Shown one piece after another: positions 1 through 11,701 of a DNA stretch of 64,000 bases. The translations under genes and the position numbers were made by a program. Positions within the stretch are counted from its first letter, which is position 1. Every line of letters begins with the position of its first letter. The DNA comes from Luscinia megarhynchos (taxonomy: Eukaryota > Chordata > Aves > Passeriformes > Turdidae): contig JAPFBE010000032.1 of NCBI GenBank assembly GCA_034336665.1, positions 3,410,001 through 3,474,000 on the forward strand, read 5' to 3'. The notes beneath the pieces were generated by a model. That model made no database searches, was not told the origin of the DNA, and saw only the letters and a program-made list of their open reading frames with translations.

Positions 1-886
1 CTAAGTTTACTAACGATAATAAAATGGGAAGAGCTGTTAACTCCCTCAAAGGCAGAGAGGCCCTGCAGAGAGACCTTGAAAAATGAGAGGGCTGGGCAAT
101 CACCAACCGTATGAAGTTCAACAACGGCAAGTGCCAGATTCTGCACCTGGGATGGGGCAACCCTGGATGTACAGACAGACTGGGGAACAAGAGGCTGGAG
201 AGCAGTGCTGCAGAAAGGGAGCTGGGGGTCCTGGTCAATGCCAAGTTAAATATGAGTCAGCAGTGCCCTGGCAGCCAGGAGGGCCAACCATGTCCTGGGG
301 TGCATCAGGCACAGCATCGCCAACCAGTCAAGGGAGGTGCTTGTCCCACTCTGCTCCGCACTGGTGGGGCCTCACCTCGAGTCCTGAGGGCAGTTTTGGG
401 TGCCACAGTATAAGAAGGATATAAATCTATTAGAGAGCATACAAAGAGGGCTGCAAAGATAGTGAAAGGTCTAGAGGGGAAGCCATATGAGGAGCGGCTG
501 AGGTCACTTGGTTTGTTCAGCCTGGAGGAGACTGAAGAGAGACCTCATTGCAGTCTACAGCTTTCTCATGAGGGCAAGTGGAGGGGCAGGCACTGATGCC
601 AATCTCTTCTCTCTGGTGACCAGTGACAGGACCTGAGGGAATGGCCTGAAGTTGTATCAGGGGAGGTTTAGGTTGGATATTAGGAAAAGATTCTTCACGC
701 AGAGGGTGGTTGGGCACTGGAACAGGCTCCCCAGGGAAGTGGTCACAGCACAAAAGCCTGACAGATCTCAAGAAGTGTTTGGAGGATGCTCTCAGGCACA
801 GGGTGATTCTTGGAACTGTCCTGTGCAGGGCCAGGAGTTAGACTTCAATGATCCTTGTGGGTCACTTCCAACTCAAGATATTCTAA
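1..886 (+). repeat. CR1 LINE, 3' end (5' side runs off the window)
   Basis: The stretch at about 600-880 matches my memory of the avian CR1 3' end, including the closing segment (GATCCTTGTGGGTCACTTCC, then a remnant of the ATTCTA-type tail at 875-886). Upstream, the frame starting at 111 (MKFNNGKC, then LGVLVNAKLN) resembles the end of the CR1 reverse transcriptase, but frameshifts and stops break it. It is an old non-LTR copy in plus orientation that cannot move. No target duplication can be assigned because the 5' end lies outside the window. Confidence 0.88.
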
Positions 887-3497
887 AAAAAAATCCAACA
901 ACTTTAATCGTGCATTCATCTAGAATGCGAGAAATTATATGGAAAAAGCACTGACTCCTTGAACGCATTCTAAAGAAGAAATTAATGATGGAGTTATTAG
1001 ATCTGATCAGTGTTTTTATGCTAGAGATTTGTAAATGTAAATTTTCCTTTCAGAAATCATGTAAAAACAAAATAAAACCAACCAACCACCAACAAAAAAC
1101 CAACAACACAATCTATGGCTATTTAAAAACTGATCCATTGTGTGAATCTTTGTACAATGAAACAGCTCAGAATGGAGGGGAGGGAAAGCTGATGTTTCTC
1201 TATTGTGCTCATTCTTAGAGTTATGCCTTATTTTTAAGGCTTCATAAATATAATAAAATAGGCTTTTCCATAAGTGGCCTTTGTGAAAACATGAAAGATA
1301 TTTTATGTTCCAAAAATGATGACAGGATGATTAAATGAGAGTCATGTCTTAAGTGATTCAGTTCAGATGTTTGGGCTTTGATAAGCAAGAATTGGAAATT
1401 GGGTGATGTTTTATGCTGCCATTTTTGTGACTGTCCTTTCCTTCAATCCTTTCCAACCAGACAAAATGTTGCAAGTTAAAATTGTTGGCATAAAAGGGCA
1501 TTTGATGATTTTATGTTTGGTTTTTTTTTTTTGTTATCAGACTAGGGAACAATTGTTCATATACATAGCATTGAAGCACTTATCCCAGTATATTGGAAAA
1601 ACTATATATGAAACAAAATTGACCAATGTCATAATTGATGTTGCATCACAGGCTGTGATCAGAGTGAAAAATTCTAAAACCTTATCAAATAAAGATTTCC
1701 CACTTAAACTTTATTAGTTGCTCAGAGGCATTATAGGTTCATATTGTAGCCCAATATTTGATATAGAATCTTGATCTGAATTAGGAAAAAGTAAAATCCA
1801 AGCATTAGAGAAACAAAGTGCAATATTACATGTTTGCTTTATAGATTCTATTCTATGGCTGGGTTTTGGTTGGGGTTTTTGTTTGGCTTTTTTTGGTTGT
1901 GTTTCTTTTTTAAATTAACTTTTGGTGCTGAATATGTCCTTATGGACTTTGTTTTAAGAGAACTATGTGGAAAACAAATATTTTTTTCTATTGTCCTTCT
2001 TTGTGATAAAGAAACTTTAAATTTTTGTTTAAATGCTTTAAAATGCTTTAATTGTGATCTGTAAGTGTTTGTGACTTAAACATGTGTCTTTGTGTAAAAT
2101 AACAGCCATAAGGATTAAATTATTATCAGAAATGCATATGCTATGTATCAACTACATAGGGAAAAACTATTTCTGGAGCTACACCACTGATTAGTACAAG
2201 AGCTGAGTTTCAGCACCTTCAGTTCCTTTGTCTTGTTTATATCAATGGTTTCTTAGGGCTAGGTTTCAGCTGGGAAGGTAGAATACAATCTCCTAAACTT
2301 GGAAAATACCAATAACTTACAGGATAGAAATTTTTTTTTCAGGACACTGCTTAAAAATTACTGTAACTCATGACCCCTGTTCAAGTTATTTAGTGTTTTA
2401 CAGTACATACAGTGGGGGCGGGGATTGCACATTTTTGTAGGGATGGGAGGAAACTGGGGAAGGGGAATTACTTTTAAAGCCAGATAACTCAGTGATTTGC
2501 AGTTGGGATCTGAAGGTTGGCTTGTTAAACTGGGGTCAATAAGGTGTGTCTTGCTGTTTACTTAGAAGTCTAATGTTCCCAGATGTTGAAAATCAGTATC
2601 TGTGATTTGTGTTTTGGTCAGTAGAGCTTTGCAAGATATTAATACCGCTCCACAACATTCCAGAAATTAAGCACTGCCATAGCATCATTTCTGTATACTG
2701 CACACAGCTGAACCTCTGAAAAAATGGACTATCATCATTGCTTGGTATCAAAGTGTCTTTTGACCTAAGGCAAGGTTCACTAGGCTAGCAGCCGGGACTC
2801 AGGAGTCCAATAAATGCTGTTCCTGACTGTTGGTGTTAAAGGTACCGAAGACCACTAAATGATCATGGTATTGTTACAGGAGGTTTTATGGTGTATGCTG
2901 CTAACATAGACAACACAAACATTGCATCTAACTCCTTGTATAATGCAAACAGTAGACTTCCTAAATGCGTGAATTATTGTATCAAATAAAGCATTTTTAT
3001 TTAACTTTGAATTTGTAAATACCAACTAGGGAGAATCCAGAAAGATCTTTGGGGTTTGGGGTTTTTTTTCCTCATGAATAACACTGTGAATCATTTGTGC
3101 CTGAGTTTTGATTGAAACCAATAGGAAATATAAAAATAAGATTGTCTCTCATTATGACTATAGACTCCAGAACTCCTTTATAGCATAGTGACAATGATTA
3201 GAATATTTTTTCCAATAACAGCACAACCCTTTTTAATAACTAAAGTTTCTAATCCTATGTGGCAATGTCAGAATTTAAATTATCATCAGTTCATTAAAAG
3301 GACAGAAACTTTGAGCATTTTTGTGCAACATTTTCTTGTAATTACAATTTTAGACCACAGCCATTGCTCGTGATTTTTTTTTCTACCTTTAGGTTTATTG
3401 CTAGTGATGCCTCAAAGACCTAGAAATAAAACAACACACTTTCGAGACAATATTAGTATAGGAGGTAATATGAAGTCTGGTCTTTATTGGAGGGCTG
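887..3497. other. AT-rich DNA without recognisable gene
   Basis: About 2.6 kb of AT-rich sequence with T and A runs (for example 1510-1530 and 2330-2340). Open frames here are short (at most 104 codons) with no domain I recognise. I see no tRNA or rRNA and no clear transposon. It is probably unique or very old repeat-derived DNA flanking the LTR element. Confidence 0.6.
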
Positions 3498-3846
3498 TGT
3501 GGAGACCCAGAAAGGTTTTCCCAACTAGGGAATGCAACCCCTGTTCTGTTCCCTCGGTCAACCACGTGCCCTCTCCCTGTTGGTCAGCTTTTCGGTCACT
3601 CCCACTCTGTTCCACTGTTGGCCCTCTGCCATGGCCCTTCTCTTGTGGCACCCTCGTGTCCCCTGATAATTGGTTTCTGATGTTTTCCCCGCCTGCACAT
3701 CCCATTTACAAAACCTGGACCCTCACAAGAGCCTTTGCCTTTGTTCCCCGAAACCTGGATCTATGCGTGGCTGAAATAAACATCTTTGTAAAACCCTGCA
3801 AAGGCCTTTCCTGCTCATTCACCCCAAGCAACATCTAAATGCAACA
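3498..3846 (+). repeat. 5' LTR of the cold-shock element
   Basis: The direct partner of 5993-6341, with equal length and TG...CA ends. An AATAAA hexamer in GCTGAAATAAACATC near 3775 is a likely poly(A) signal. The preceding base context (GGGCTG) does not match the base context after the 3' LTR, so no target duplication is seen. Confidence 0.85.
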
Positions 3847-3848
3847 AG

Positions 3849-3866
3849 TGGCGCCCAAACAGGGAC
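3849..3866 (+). promoter_or_regulatory. Primer-binding site, tRNA-Lys3-like
   Basis: The 18 bases TGGCGCCCAAACAGGGAC start two bases after the LTR end. From memory this differs from the canonical tRNA-Lys3 complement at one position. Lys3 primers are typical of betaretroviruses and lentiviruses, so this supports a class II-type origin for the replication signals. Confidence 0.8.
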
Positions 3867-3918
3867 TTTTTTTCGTGAATGCATTTGCAAAAACCAGCCT
3901 GAGACTGTTTTTTGATCT

Positions 3919-4267
3919 TACTCTGGTGAGTTTGAAACTCTGCAGCACTCTTTGCTTTTTTTTCTTTTGCTCTCATGTGCTGGGAAGAAACTTGGGGTGA
4001 AAATGCCAGTAAGATACATCTGCTCACAGCAGTAAATTTACCTTCAATTTAAAAACATTCTTCGTCACACCAATTTTCATTTTTTAAAGGGGGATTTGAA
4101 GCTTTTAGTTCGCTGGATGTGTGAAAATTATCCTGACATTTCACAAAAATAATTTCTAAATAATAACTTTTTAAATGAGGCTGCGGGCAAATTGCAAAGT
4201 GAAGACTTTCCAGTAGTAAAAACTCTACGTTTGTTTATTTTAATTAGTTTAGGCATTCAGCTTTCTA
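3919..4267 (+). promoter_or_regulatory. Leader with likely splice donor and acceptor
   Basis: A good donor-like sequence, CTG followed by GTGAGT, has its GT at 3925-3926. A pyrimidine- and T-rich tract ending in AG (about 4228-4260, TTTAATTAG then GCATTCAG) lies just before the reading frame, with a branch-like CTGAC near 4134. Splicing between them would place the cold-shock frame near the 5' end of a short mRNA. This is read from consensus only; transcripts are not available. Confidence 0.4.
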
Positions 4268-4363
4268 ATGAATGTTCAGAAAATACTGAACCCCAGACAG
4301 CCCCTCTCCTGTTGCAAGAAAAGTTTACTTTTTCACGTTCTTCCCTCCCCCCTGCTGCACAAA

Positions 4364-5608
4364 ATGGCGGTGATCGCGTGGTGGGATGCACAGGGTCCCC
4401 CTCCTCTGCCCCTCTCTGAGTCACGCCCCTCCTCTCCTTTTCGGGACCCTGCCCCCAAGGACACCCTCCCCCCCAAGCAGCCTTGCAAAGCAGCCGCTGC
4501 GACAGAGACCCCGCAGCCATCCCCCCGCCACCGCCGCCCGGGTCAACCTGGAGCCAGAAGCAGCAGTCTGGCCTCAGAAGTTCTGCGCCAAAAGCCACGC
4601 CCCCACCAGCAGTGCACCGCATCGCCCGCACGCCCACCACGCTGCCCTCTCGCCTGTGCCTCCGAAAAGGAGAGCAGAAAAGCAGCCCGCCATGGGCTGC
4701 CCGCTCGCCGCCTGCGCACCCCGCCCCGTGAGCCTCCTGGCCGCTGCATAGCCCCAGCACAGTGCCGCTGCAAGCCACCTGCCTGCCGCGGAGCCCCACG
4801 AAGCCAGCGCCGCTGGCGCGCACCACACCCCTCAAGCCTTGCTGCTGCCAGCCCACAACAAAAACAGCCCTGCCAACATCAGCACGTCCAGAAACACAGC
4901 CACAAACACAAATTCACCAGCAAAAATAAAAACATCATTGCTAAAAAAGTTTTAGGAACTGTCAAATGGTTCAATGTAAAAAACAAACACGGATTTATCA
5001 CCCGAAATGATACCAAAGGAGATGTGTTTGTCCATCAAACTGCAATCAAGAAAAATAGCCCTAAAAAATGTCTCCGCAGTTTAGGAGATAAAGCATTGGT
5101 GAAATTTGTTATAGTACAAGGAAAAAGGGGCCTCCAGGCAGCAAATGCTATCGGACCTAATAAATCTCCAGTGAAAGGAAGCATCTGTGCACCAAACTGC
5201 CGTTACTTTTCAGCTACTAAAAAACATTGTTCTTTACACAACAACCAAAGCCAACAGCCTTCAAGTTACAGCAGCAACCCAAAAGTAAAGACGGCTCAAC
5301 ACGCTAATCAGCTGTTCAGGAGCCAAAAGTCTATTCCTCCATTTGCAAAACCTGCCAAAAAAATAACTGCCTTCCCTCAAACCCTATTGTTTCCCTATTT
5401 CCCTCCCTCTTTTCCCTTTATCCATCCACAAAATAAGTCCTTTCAAAATTTTCCCAAATCAAATTACCCATTCTTTATGTTCTCTCAAATTCCTAACCCC
5501 CTTTTCCCTCCACAATCCTCCTCCCACTGCCATGCTTTACCCTACCTTTGCTCCCCAGCTGCCAATCTGTTTTTCCAAAGTTCCCTTTTAATACAAAGCG
5601 GGGGATGA
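4364..5608 (+). CDS. YBX-like cold-shock-domain protein captured in an LTR element
   Basis: The frame is open from 4268 to the stop at 5606-5608. I prefer the second ATG, at 4364, because its context is strong (A at -3, G at +4) while the ATG at 4268 is weak; this gives 414 residues. Numbering from that start, residues 1-190 are proline-, arginine- and alanine-rich and come from a GC-rich block. Residues about 194-271 form a cold-shock domain of the Y-box type: LGTVKWFNV, an RNP1-like segment KHGFI, an intact RNP2 segment VFVHQTAI, and a C-terminal [10 protein letters not shown]. Such domains bind single-stranded nucleic acid; YBX proteins package mRNA. The tail (about 272-414) is rich in Ser, Gln, Pro and Phe and lacks the alternating basic/acidic islands of host YBX proteins. 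The RNP1 aromatic before Gly-Phe is His. The frame is intact although the LTRs have diverged by ~3%. The domain family is near certain; function in the element is unknown. Confidence 0.82.
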   Translation: MAVIAWWDAQGPPPLPLSESRPSSPFRDPAPKDTLPPKQPCKAAAATETPQPSPRHRRPGQPGARSSSLASEVLRQKPRPHQQCTASPARPPRCPLACASEKESRKAARHGLPARRLRTPPREPPGRCIAPAQCRCKPPACRGAPRSQRRWRAPHPSSLAAASPQQKQPCQHQHVQKHSHKHKFTSKNKNIIAKKVLGTVKWFNVKNKHGFITRNDTKGDVFVHQTAIKKNSPKKCLRSLGDKALVKFVIVQGKRGLQAANAIGPNKSPVKGSICAPNCRYFSATKKHCSLHNNQSQQPSSYSSNPKVKTAQHANQLFRSQKSIPPFAKPAKKITAFPQTLLFPYFPPSFPFIHPQNKSFQNFPKSNYPFFMFSQIPNPLFPPQSSSHCHALPYLCSPAANLFFQSSLLIQSGG

Positions 5609-5992
5609 TATGGGGAGGAAAGAGGAGAAAGGAAAAAAAAAATCTCCCAAGGTAACAATCTTTGTTTTTATTTCAAAATCAATGATTTCTGTTTAGAGTT
5701 TCAACAGGTACAGCAGCCCCATTCTGCTAACTACATTGCTAACAGCCACCAGAGTACCAGTCCATGCTGAAGAATCCCCTTCCTGACTCAGTTTCCTGAC
5801 AAACCATGCTGAGAAAACTTCACATCTCTTCCTACCAGTTTTAATATGCTTCAAAAATCCCTTTTTACACTAACGACTCGAGAAATAGCTTGCATTTTAA
5901 AAATTGTTTTATTTTGTACTTTTTAGTTACCTCAACCATTTAAATTTAATATCCTTAAAAAAACCTTCTTAATTAATAAAGAAAAGGAGAAT
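5609..5992 (+). other. 3' untranslated region and polypurine tract
   Basis: Directly after the stop comes a long purine run (about 5609-5642), then AT-rich sequence without a reading frame. A second purine tract (AAAGAAAAGGAGAAT, about 5978-5992) abuts the 3' LTR and is the likely plus-strand primer site. The first purine run could be a duplicate tract or part of the captured mRNA. Confidence 0.55.
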
Positions 5993-6341
5993 TGTGGAGA
6001 CCCAGAAAGGTTTTCCCAACTAGGGAATGCAACCCCTGTTCTGTTCCCTCGGTCAACCATGTGCCCTCTCCCTGTTGGTCAGCCTTTCGGTCACTCCCAC
6101 TCTGTTCCACTGTTGGCCCTCTGCCCTGGCTCTTCCCTTGTGGCACCCTCGTGTCCCCTGATAATTGGTTTCTGATGTTTTCCCCGCCTGCTCACCCCAT
6201 GTACAAAACCTGGACCCTCACAAGAGCCTTTGCCTTTGTTCCCTGAAACCTGGATCTATGCGTGGCTGAAATAAACATCTCTGTAAAACCCTGCAAAGGC
6301 CTTTCCTGCTCATTCACCCCAAGCAACATCCAAATGCAACA
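5993..6341 (+). repeat. 3' LTR of the cold-shock element
   Basis: The partner of 3498-3846. It ends GCAACA, and the next bases (CCCTCACGG) already belong to a sat-190 monomer with the alternate right half. Confidence 0.85.
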
Positions 6342-9300
6342 CCCTCACGGTTTCCGAATGGCAGTTTGGAGGAAGTGTCTTTAACTCCAAAGGTAGCCAG
6401 GCTCCTAAGTGTTGGCATACTTAGTCTGGGAGAAATCCTGTTCCATAGGAAAATTTAGCAGGCCGAAACCCAGTCTAAGGTACAGGGTCCTAGTCACAAA
6501 CAGTGGCCTATTACTCTGTGAAAAAAAGCTCACTTCAGCACTTTTGTGATGTTTACTTAGAGGAGGCTTTTGGCAATCAAAGAATAGCCAGGGTTATAAG
6601 TGGTGGAAACTTTCGTCTGGGGGAAACCCTGATCCGATCGGAATTATAGCAGGCAGAGGCCCAGTCTCAGGCCGAGGGCCCTGGACACAAGCAGGAACCT
6701 ATTTCTCGGTGAAATAAAGCTCACTTCACCGCTTTTGTAATGTCTGTTTAGAGGGGGCATTTGGCACAGGATGAAGAGCCATGGTTCTAAGTGGTGGCAT
6801 CTTTAGTCTGGGAAAAAGCATGATCTGTTCGTAAATTTAGCTAGCAGAAGCCCAGTCACGGGCACAGGGCTCTTAACACACACAGGAGCCTATTTCTCAG
6901 TGAAAAAAAGCTCACTTCACCACTTTTGCACCGTCTATTTAGAAGAGGTTTTTGGCACTCAAAGGAAAGCCGGGGTTCTAAGTGGTGGCACCTTTAGTCT
7001 GGCAGAAATCCTGATCCATTCAGAAATCTAGAAGGCAGAAACCCAGTCTAAGGCCCTGGGCTCTAGACACAAACAGGGCCCTATTTCTCTGTGAAATAAA
7101 GCTCACTTCACCTCTTTTGTAATGCCTCTTATTAGGAGGCTTTGACACTCAGAGAAGAGCTAGGATTCTATGTGGTGGCATCTTTAGTCTGGGAGAAATA
7201 CTGATCCATACATAATTTTAGCAGGCAGAAGCCGTGCCCCAGGCACAACGCCCTGGACATGAACAGCAGCCTGTTTCTCTGTGGATAAAGTTCACTTCAC
7301 CACTTCTGTAATATCTATTTAGAGGTGGTTTTGGTACTGGGTGATGAGAGAGTGTTCAAAGTGGTGGCATCTTTAGTCTGGGAGAAATCCTGATCCATAA
7401 GGAAATGTAGCAGGCAGAAGCCCAGTCTCACGCCCAGGGCCCTGGTCACAAACAGGGGCCTCTTTCTCAGTGAAATAAAGCCCACTTCACCACTTTTATA
7501 AAGTCTATTTAGAGAGGGCTTTTGGAACTCGATGAAGAGCCTGGGTGCTAAGAGGTGGCATTTTTAGTCTGGGAGCAAACCTGATCTGTTCAGGAATCTA
7601 GAAGGCAGAAGCTAAGTCTCAGGCACAGGGCTCTGGACACAAAGGATGATCTGTTTCTCTTTAAAATGAAGCTCTCTTCGATAATTTTGTAATGTCTTTT
7701 TAGTGGAGATGTTTGGCAATGGATGAAGAGCCATAGTTCTATCTGGTGGCATCTTTAGTCTGGGAGAAATTTTGATCTGTTCAGAAATTTCGCAGGCACA
7801 AGCCCAGTCTCAGGCCCAAAGACCTTGACACAAACAGGGGCCCTTTCCCTTTGAAAAGAAACACAACCTCCCAGTTTCCTAACACCTTCTAGAGGAAGTG
7901 TTTGTGACTCCAAATTTAGCCTGGGCTCTAAGTGGTGAAATCTTTACCCTAGGAGAAATCCTGGTCTGATGGGAAATGTAGAAGACAGAAGCCCAGTCTC
8001 AGGCACAGAGTCTTGGACACAAACAGGAGCTTATTTCTCTGTGAAATAAAGCTCGCTTCACCACTTTTGCACCGTCTATTTAGAAGAGGTTTTTGGCACT
8101 CAAAGGAAAGCCGGGGTGCTAAGTGGTGGCATCTTTAGTCTGGCAGAAATCCTGATCCATTCAGAAATCTAGAAGGCAGAAGCCCAGTCTCAGGCCCTGG
8201 GCTCTAGACACAAACAGGGACCTATTACTCTGTGAAATAAAGCTCACTTCACCACTTTTGTAAAGCCTATTTAGAGGAGGCTTTTGGAACTCAATGAACA
8301 GCCAGGGTTCTATATGGTGGCCTATTTAGTCTGGGAGAAACCCTGATCTGTTCGGAAATCTAAAAGGAAGAAGCCCAGTCTCAGGCACAGGGTCCTGGAC
8401 ACAAGAAGGGGCTTATTTCTCAATTAAATGAAGCTCACTTCAGTAATTTTGGAATGTATATTTAGGGCGGGTGTTCGGCAATGGATGAAGAGCAAGAGTT
8501 CTAAGTGGTGGCATCTTTAGTCTGGGAGAAATCCTGATCCATAGGGAAATTTACCAAGCAGAAGCCCAGTCTCAGGCACAGGGTCCTAGACTTAAACATT
8601 GGTCAATTTCTCTGTGAAATAAAGCTCAATTCACCACTGTTGCTATTTCTATTTATAGGAACCTTTTGGCACTCAATGAACAGCCAGGGATCTATGTGGC
8701 GGCAATTTTTTTCTAGGAGAAATCCAGTTCAATATCAAAATTTAGCCGACAGAAGCTCAGTCCCTGGCAAAGCGTGTGGGACACAAGCAGGAGATTATTC
8801 CTCTGTTAAACAAAGCTCACTTCACCACTTTTGTGATGCCTGTTTAGATGAGGCTTTTAACAGTCAATGAACACCCAGGGTTCTAAGTGGTGGCATTTTT
8901 AGTTTAGAGAAATTTTGATCAATAGGGAAATTTTACAGGCAGAAGACCAGTCTCAGGTCCAGAGCCCTGGACACAAACAGGGGCCTATTTTCCTATGAAA
9001 TAAAGCTCACTTCATCACTTTTGTAAAGTCTATATAGAGCAGGCTTTTGACACTCAAAGAACAGCCAGGTATATAAATGGTGGTATCTTTATTCTGAGAG
9101 AAATCCACTTCAATAGAGAAATTTAGCAGGCAGAAGCCCTGTCTCAGGCACAGAGCCCAGGATAGAAACATGAGCTTATTTCTCCATGAAATAAAGCTCA
9201 CTTCACCACTTTTGTACTGTTTATGTAGATGAGGCTTTTAATACTCAATGAAAAGCCAGAGTTCTATGTGGTGGTATTTTTAGTCTGGGAGAAATCCTGA

Positions 9301-11020
9301 TCCAGAATGAAATTTAGCAGGCAGAAGCACTGTCTCTGGCACAGGGCCCTGGAGACAAATAATGGTTTGTATCTCTGTGAAATTAAGATCACTTCACCAC
9401 TTTTTTAATGTCTATTTACAGGAGGTCTTTGGCACTGGATGAAGATTCAGGGATCTAAAGGATAACACCTTTAGTCTGGGAGAAATCCCGATCCGTTTGG
9501 AAATTTATCAGGCAGAAGCACAGTTTCAGGCACAGGGCCCTGGACACAAACTGGGGCGTATTTCTGTGTGAAATAATGCTCACTTCACCACTTTTGTAAT
9601 GTGTATTTAGGGGAGCTGTTTGACACACAATTAGCTGCCAGGGTGCTTAGTAGTGGAATCTTTAGTCTGGGAGAAATTCTGATCCAAAGGTAAATTTTGC
9701 GGGCACAAGCCCAGTCTCAGGCACAAGACACTGGACAGAAACAGAGGCCTATTTCTCTGTGAAATAAAGCTCACTTCACCAGTTTTGTAATGCCTATGTA
9801 GAGTAGCCTTTTGGCACTCAATGAAGAGCCAGGCTTCTAAGTGGTGTCATATTTAGTCTGGGAGAAATCCAGTTCAATAGGGAAGTTTTGAAGACAGAAG
9901 CCCAGGCCCAGGGACTTGGACAGAAGCAGGAGCTTATAATTTTGTAAAATAAAGCTCACTTCACCACTTTTGTAATGTCTATTTAGTGGAGGTGTTTGGC
10001 ACAGGATGAAGAGCCAGGGTTATAAGTGGTGGCATCTTTAGTCTGGGATAAATCCTGATCCATGGGGAAATTTGCCTGACAGAAGCCCAGTCTCAGGCAC
10101 ATCAGGCACAGGGCCCTGGACACAAACAGGGGCCCTTTTCCCTTTGAAAAGAAACAAAATCTCCCAATTTCCTAATACCTTTTGGAGAAAGTGTTTGTGA
10201 CTCCAAATGTAGCTAGCGTTCTACGTGGAGGCAGCTTTCGTCTGGGAGAAATCCTGATCCAATTGGAAATGTAGAAGGCAGTAGCCCGCCCTCAGGCCCA
10301 GGGCCCGGGACTCAAATGGGGGGCCTTTTCCCTTTGAAAGGAAACACACCCTCCCATTATCTTAATAACTGTTGGAGGAAGTTTTTGTGACTCCAAATGT
10401 AGCCAGGGTTCTAAGTGGTGGAATCTTTAGTCTGGGAGAAACAATGATCCATTCGGAAATTTAGCAGGCAGAAGCCCAGTCTCAGACACAGGGCCCTGGA
10501 CCCAAACAGGGGCCTATTTCTCGGTGAAATAAATCTTACTTCACCACGTCTGACATTTCCATTTAGAGGAGGTGTTCAGCATTCAAAGAACCGGCAGGGA
10601 TCTAAGTGGTTGCACTTTTAGTCTTGGGGAAATCCGGATATATATGGAAATTTAGCAGGCAGAAGCCCCGTCTCAGGCCCAGGGCCCTGGAGACAAACAG
10701 GGGCCTATTTCTCTGTGAAATAGAGCTCACACCACGACTTGTGTAATGTCTATTTAGAGGAGGTGTTTGGCACTCAATGAACAGCCAGGGTTCTAAGTGG
10801 TGACATCTTTAGTCTGGGATAAATCCTGATCCATCGGGAAATTTACCTGGCAGAAGCCCAGTGTCAGGCACAGGGTCCTGGACAAAAACAGGGGCTCTTT
10901 TCCCTTTGAAAAGAAACACACCCTCCCAGTTTCCGAATACCTTTTGGAGAAAGTGTTTGTGACTCCAAATGTGGCCAGGGTTCTAAGTGGTGGCATCTTT
11001 AGTCTGGGAGAAATCCTGAT
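6342..11020 (+). repeat. sat-190 satellite array, left part (~24 monomers)
   Basis: Landmarks such as GTGGTGGCATCTTTAGTCTG recur about every 189-190 bp (for example near 6983, 7173 and 7363). Monomers share a left half (the landmark, AGGCAGAAGCCCAGTCTCAG, CAGGGCCCTGGACAC). The right half takes one of two forms: type A has TGTGAAATAAAGCTCACTTC and later TTTTGTAATGTCTATTTAG; type B has CCCTTTGAAAAGAAACACAC and GTGTTTGTGACTCCAAATG. Type B occurs near 6342, 7840, 10130, 10320 and 10890. Monomers are clearly diverged from each other. Open frames inside recur with the repeat and are not genes. Confidence 0.92.
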
Positions 11021-11596
11021 TGTCCTGGTTTAGGAGAAATTCGGGGAAGAATCTCCAAAAGGTGCCCCCTAAGGAACAAACTCCTCAAATTCCTCCCCCT
11101 CCCACCACCGGGTTCGGGAAGAATTTCCTCAGAGGAAAAGTGGAAAAAACTTGTTTAGTTAGCAAACACACAGAAAAACACTCCTCAACACAAGGAAAAA
11201 AACAGCCACGGGTGGCACAGAAAACTTCACCCGTCCGAGTGGATGTACAGCCTCAGCTGGTGCCGGGGAGGTCAGAAAACGCATATTTCTTGTCATGAAC
11301 AGGCGTCCGGCGGTTTCTTGATGTTCAGATGGTATTCCTAGCTAATAAGGGAAGGAAAAATAAAGCAAAGCAAAAAGAGGGGGGCAAAAAGGGGCAGCCA
11401 AGCAAGCAGGAGCAACTACCAAGCCAAACCGAGCCGAGCAGGGAGAGCCAGAGAGAGGGGGGACGGCCCGAAAGCCGGTGCAGTGGCAGGCTCGCACATG
11501 GGGGAGGGGCGCTGCCTAGCTAGACAAAACAAACTTTCCAGGCATGAGCAGGACACGATTTGGGGATACAAAGCACTGCAACGTCATCCCAGGACA
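11021..11596 (-). repeat. 3' LTR of ERV B
   Basis: It begins TGTCCTGG and ends CCAGGACA, forming inverted LTR tips. On the inner side the minus strand has a purine tract ending GGGGTGGAA, the expected plus-strand primer; ERV F has the same tract. Short open frames on either strand are not conserved between the two LTRs. Confidence 0.85.
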
Positions 11597-11701
11597 TTCC
11601 ACCCCTTATCTCCATATCGTGAACAGAATCAAAAACGTCATTAAAAAAAAAGAAAAAACTTTCTTCACTTACTCAGTTCTTCAACACTTATATATTTCCT
11701 T

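Larger units (their letters stand above)
3498..6341 (+). mobile_element. Compact LTR element carrying a Y-box-like cold-shock gene
   Basis: Two direct 349-bp LTRs (3498-3846 and 5993-6341) flank an internal region of 2,146 bp. The LTRs begin TGTGGAGACC and end GCAACA, and differ at about 11-12 positions (roughly 3%). A Lys3-like primer site follows the 5' LTR at once, and a purine tract precedes the 3' LTR. No gag, protease, polymerase or env is visible. The only long frame encodes a cold-shock domain. The element must therefore have been mobilised in trans, probably by a class II (ERVK-type) virus, judging from the primer-site type. Flanks do not match: non-satellite DNA lies on the left and sat-190 on the right, with no target duplication. 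The alternative, a host retrocopy that landed in a resident element, is less likely because the frame fills the space between leader and purine tract. Confidence 0.82.

Noticed and set aside
4257..4856. 199-codon minus-strand frame opposite the captured gene
   Set aside because: It lies in a GC-rich block where stops are rare on both strands, has no domain and ends where GC content drops.
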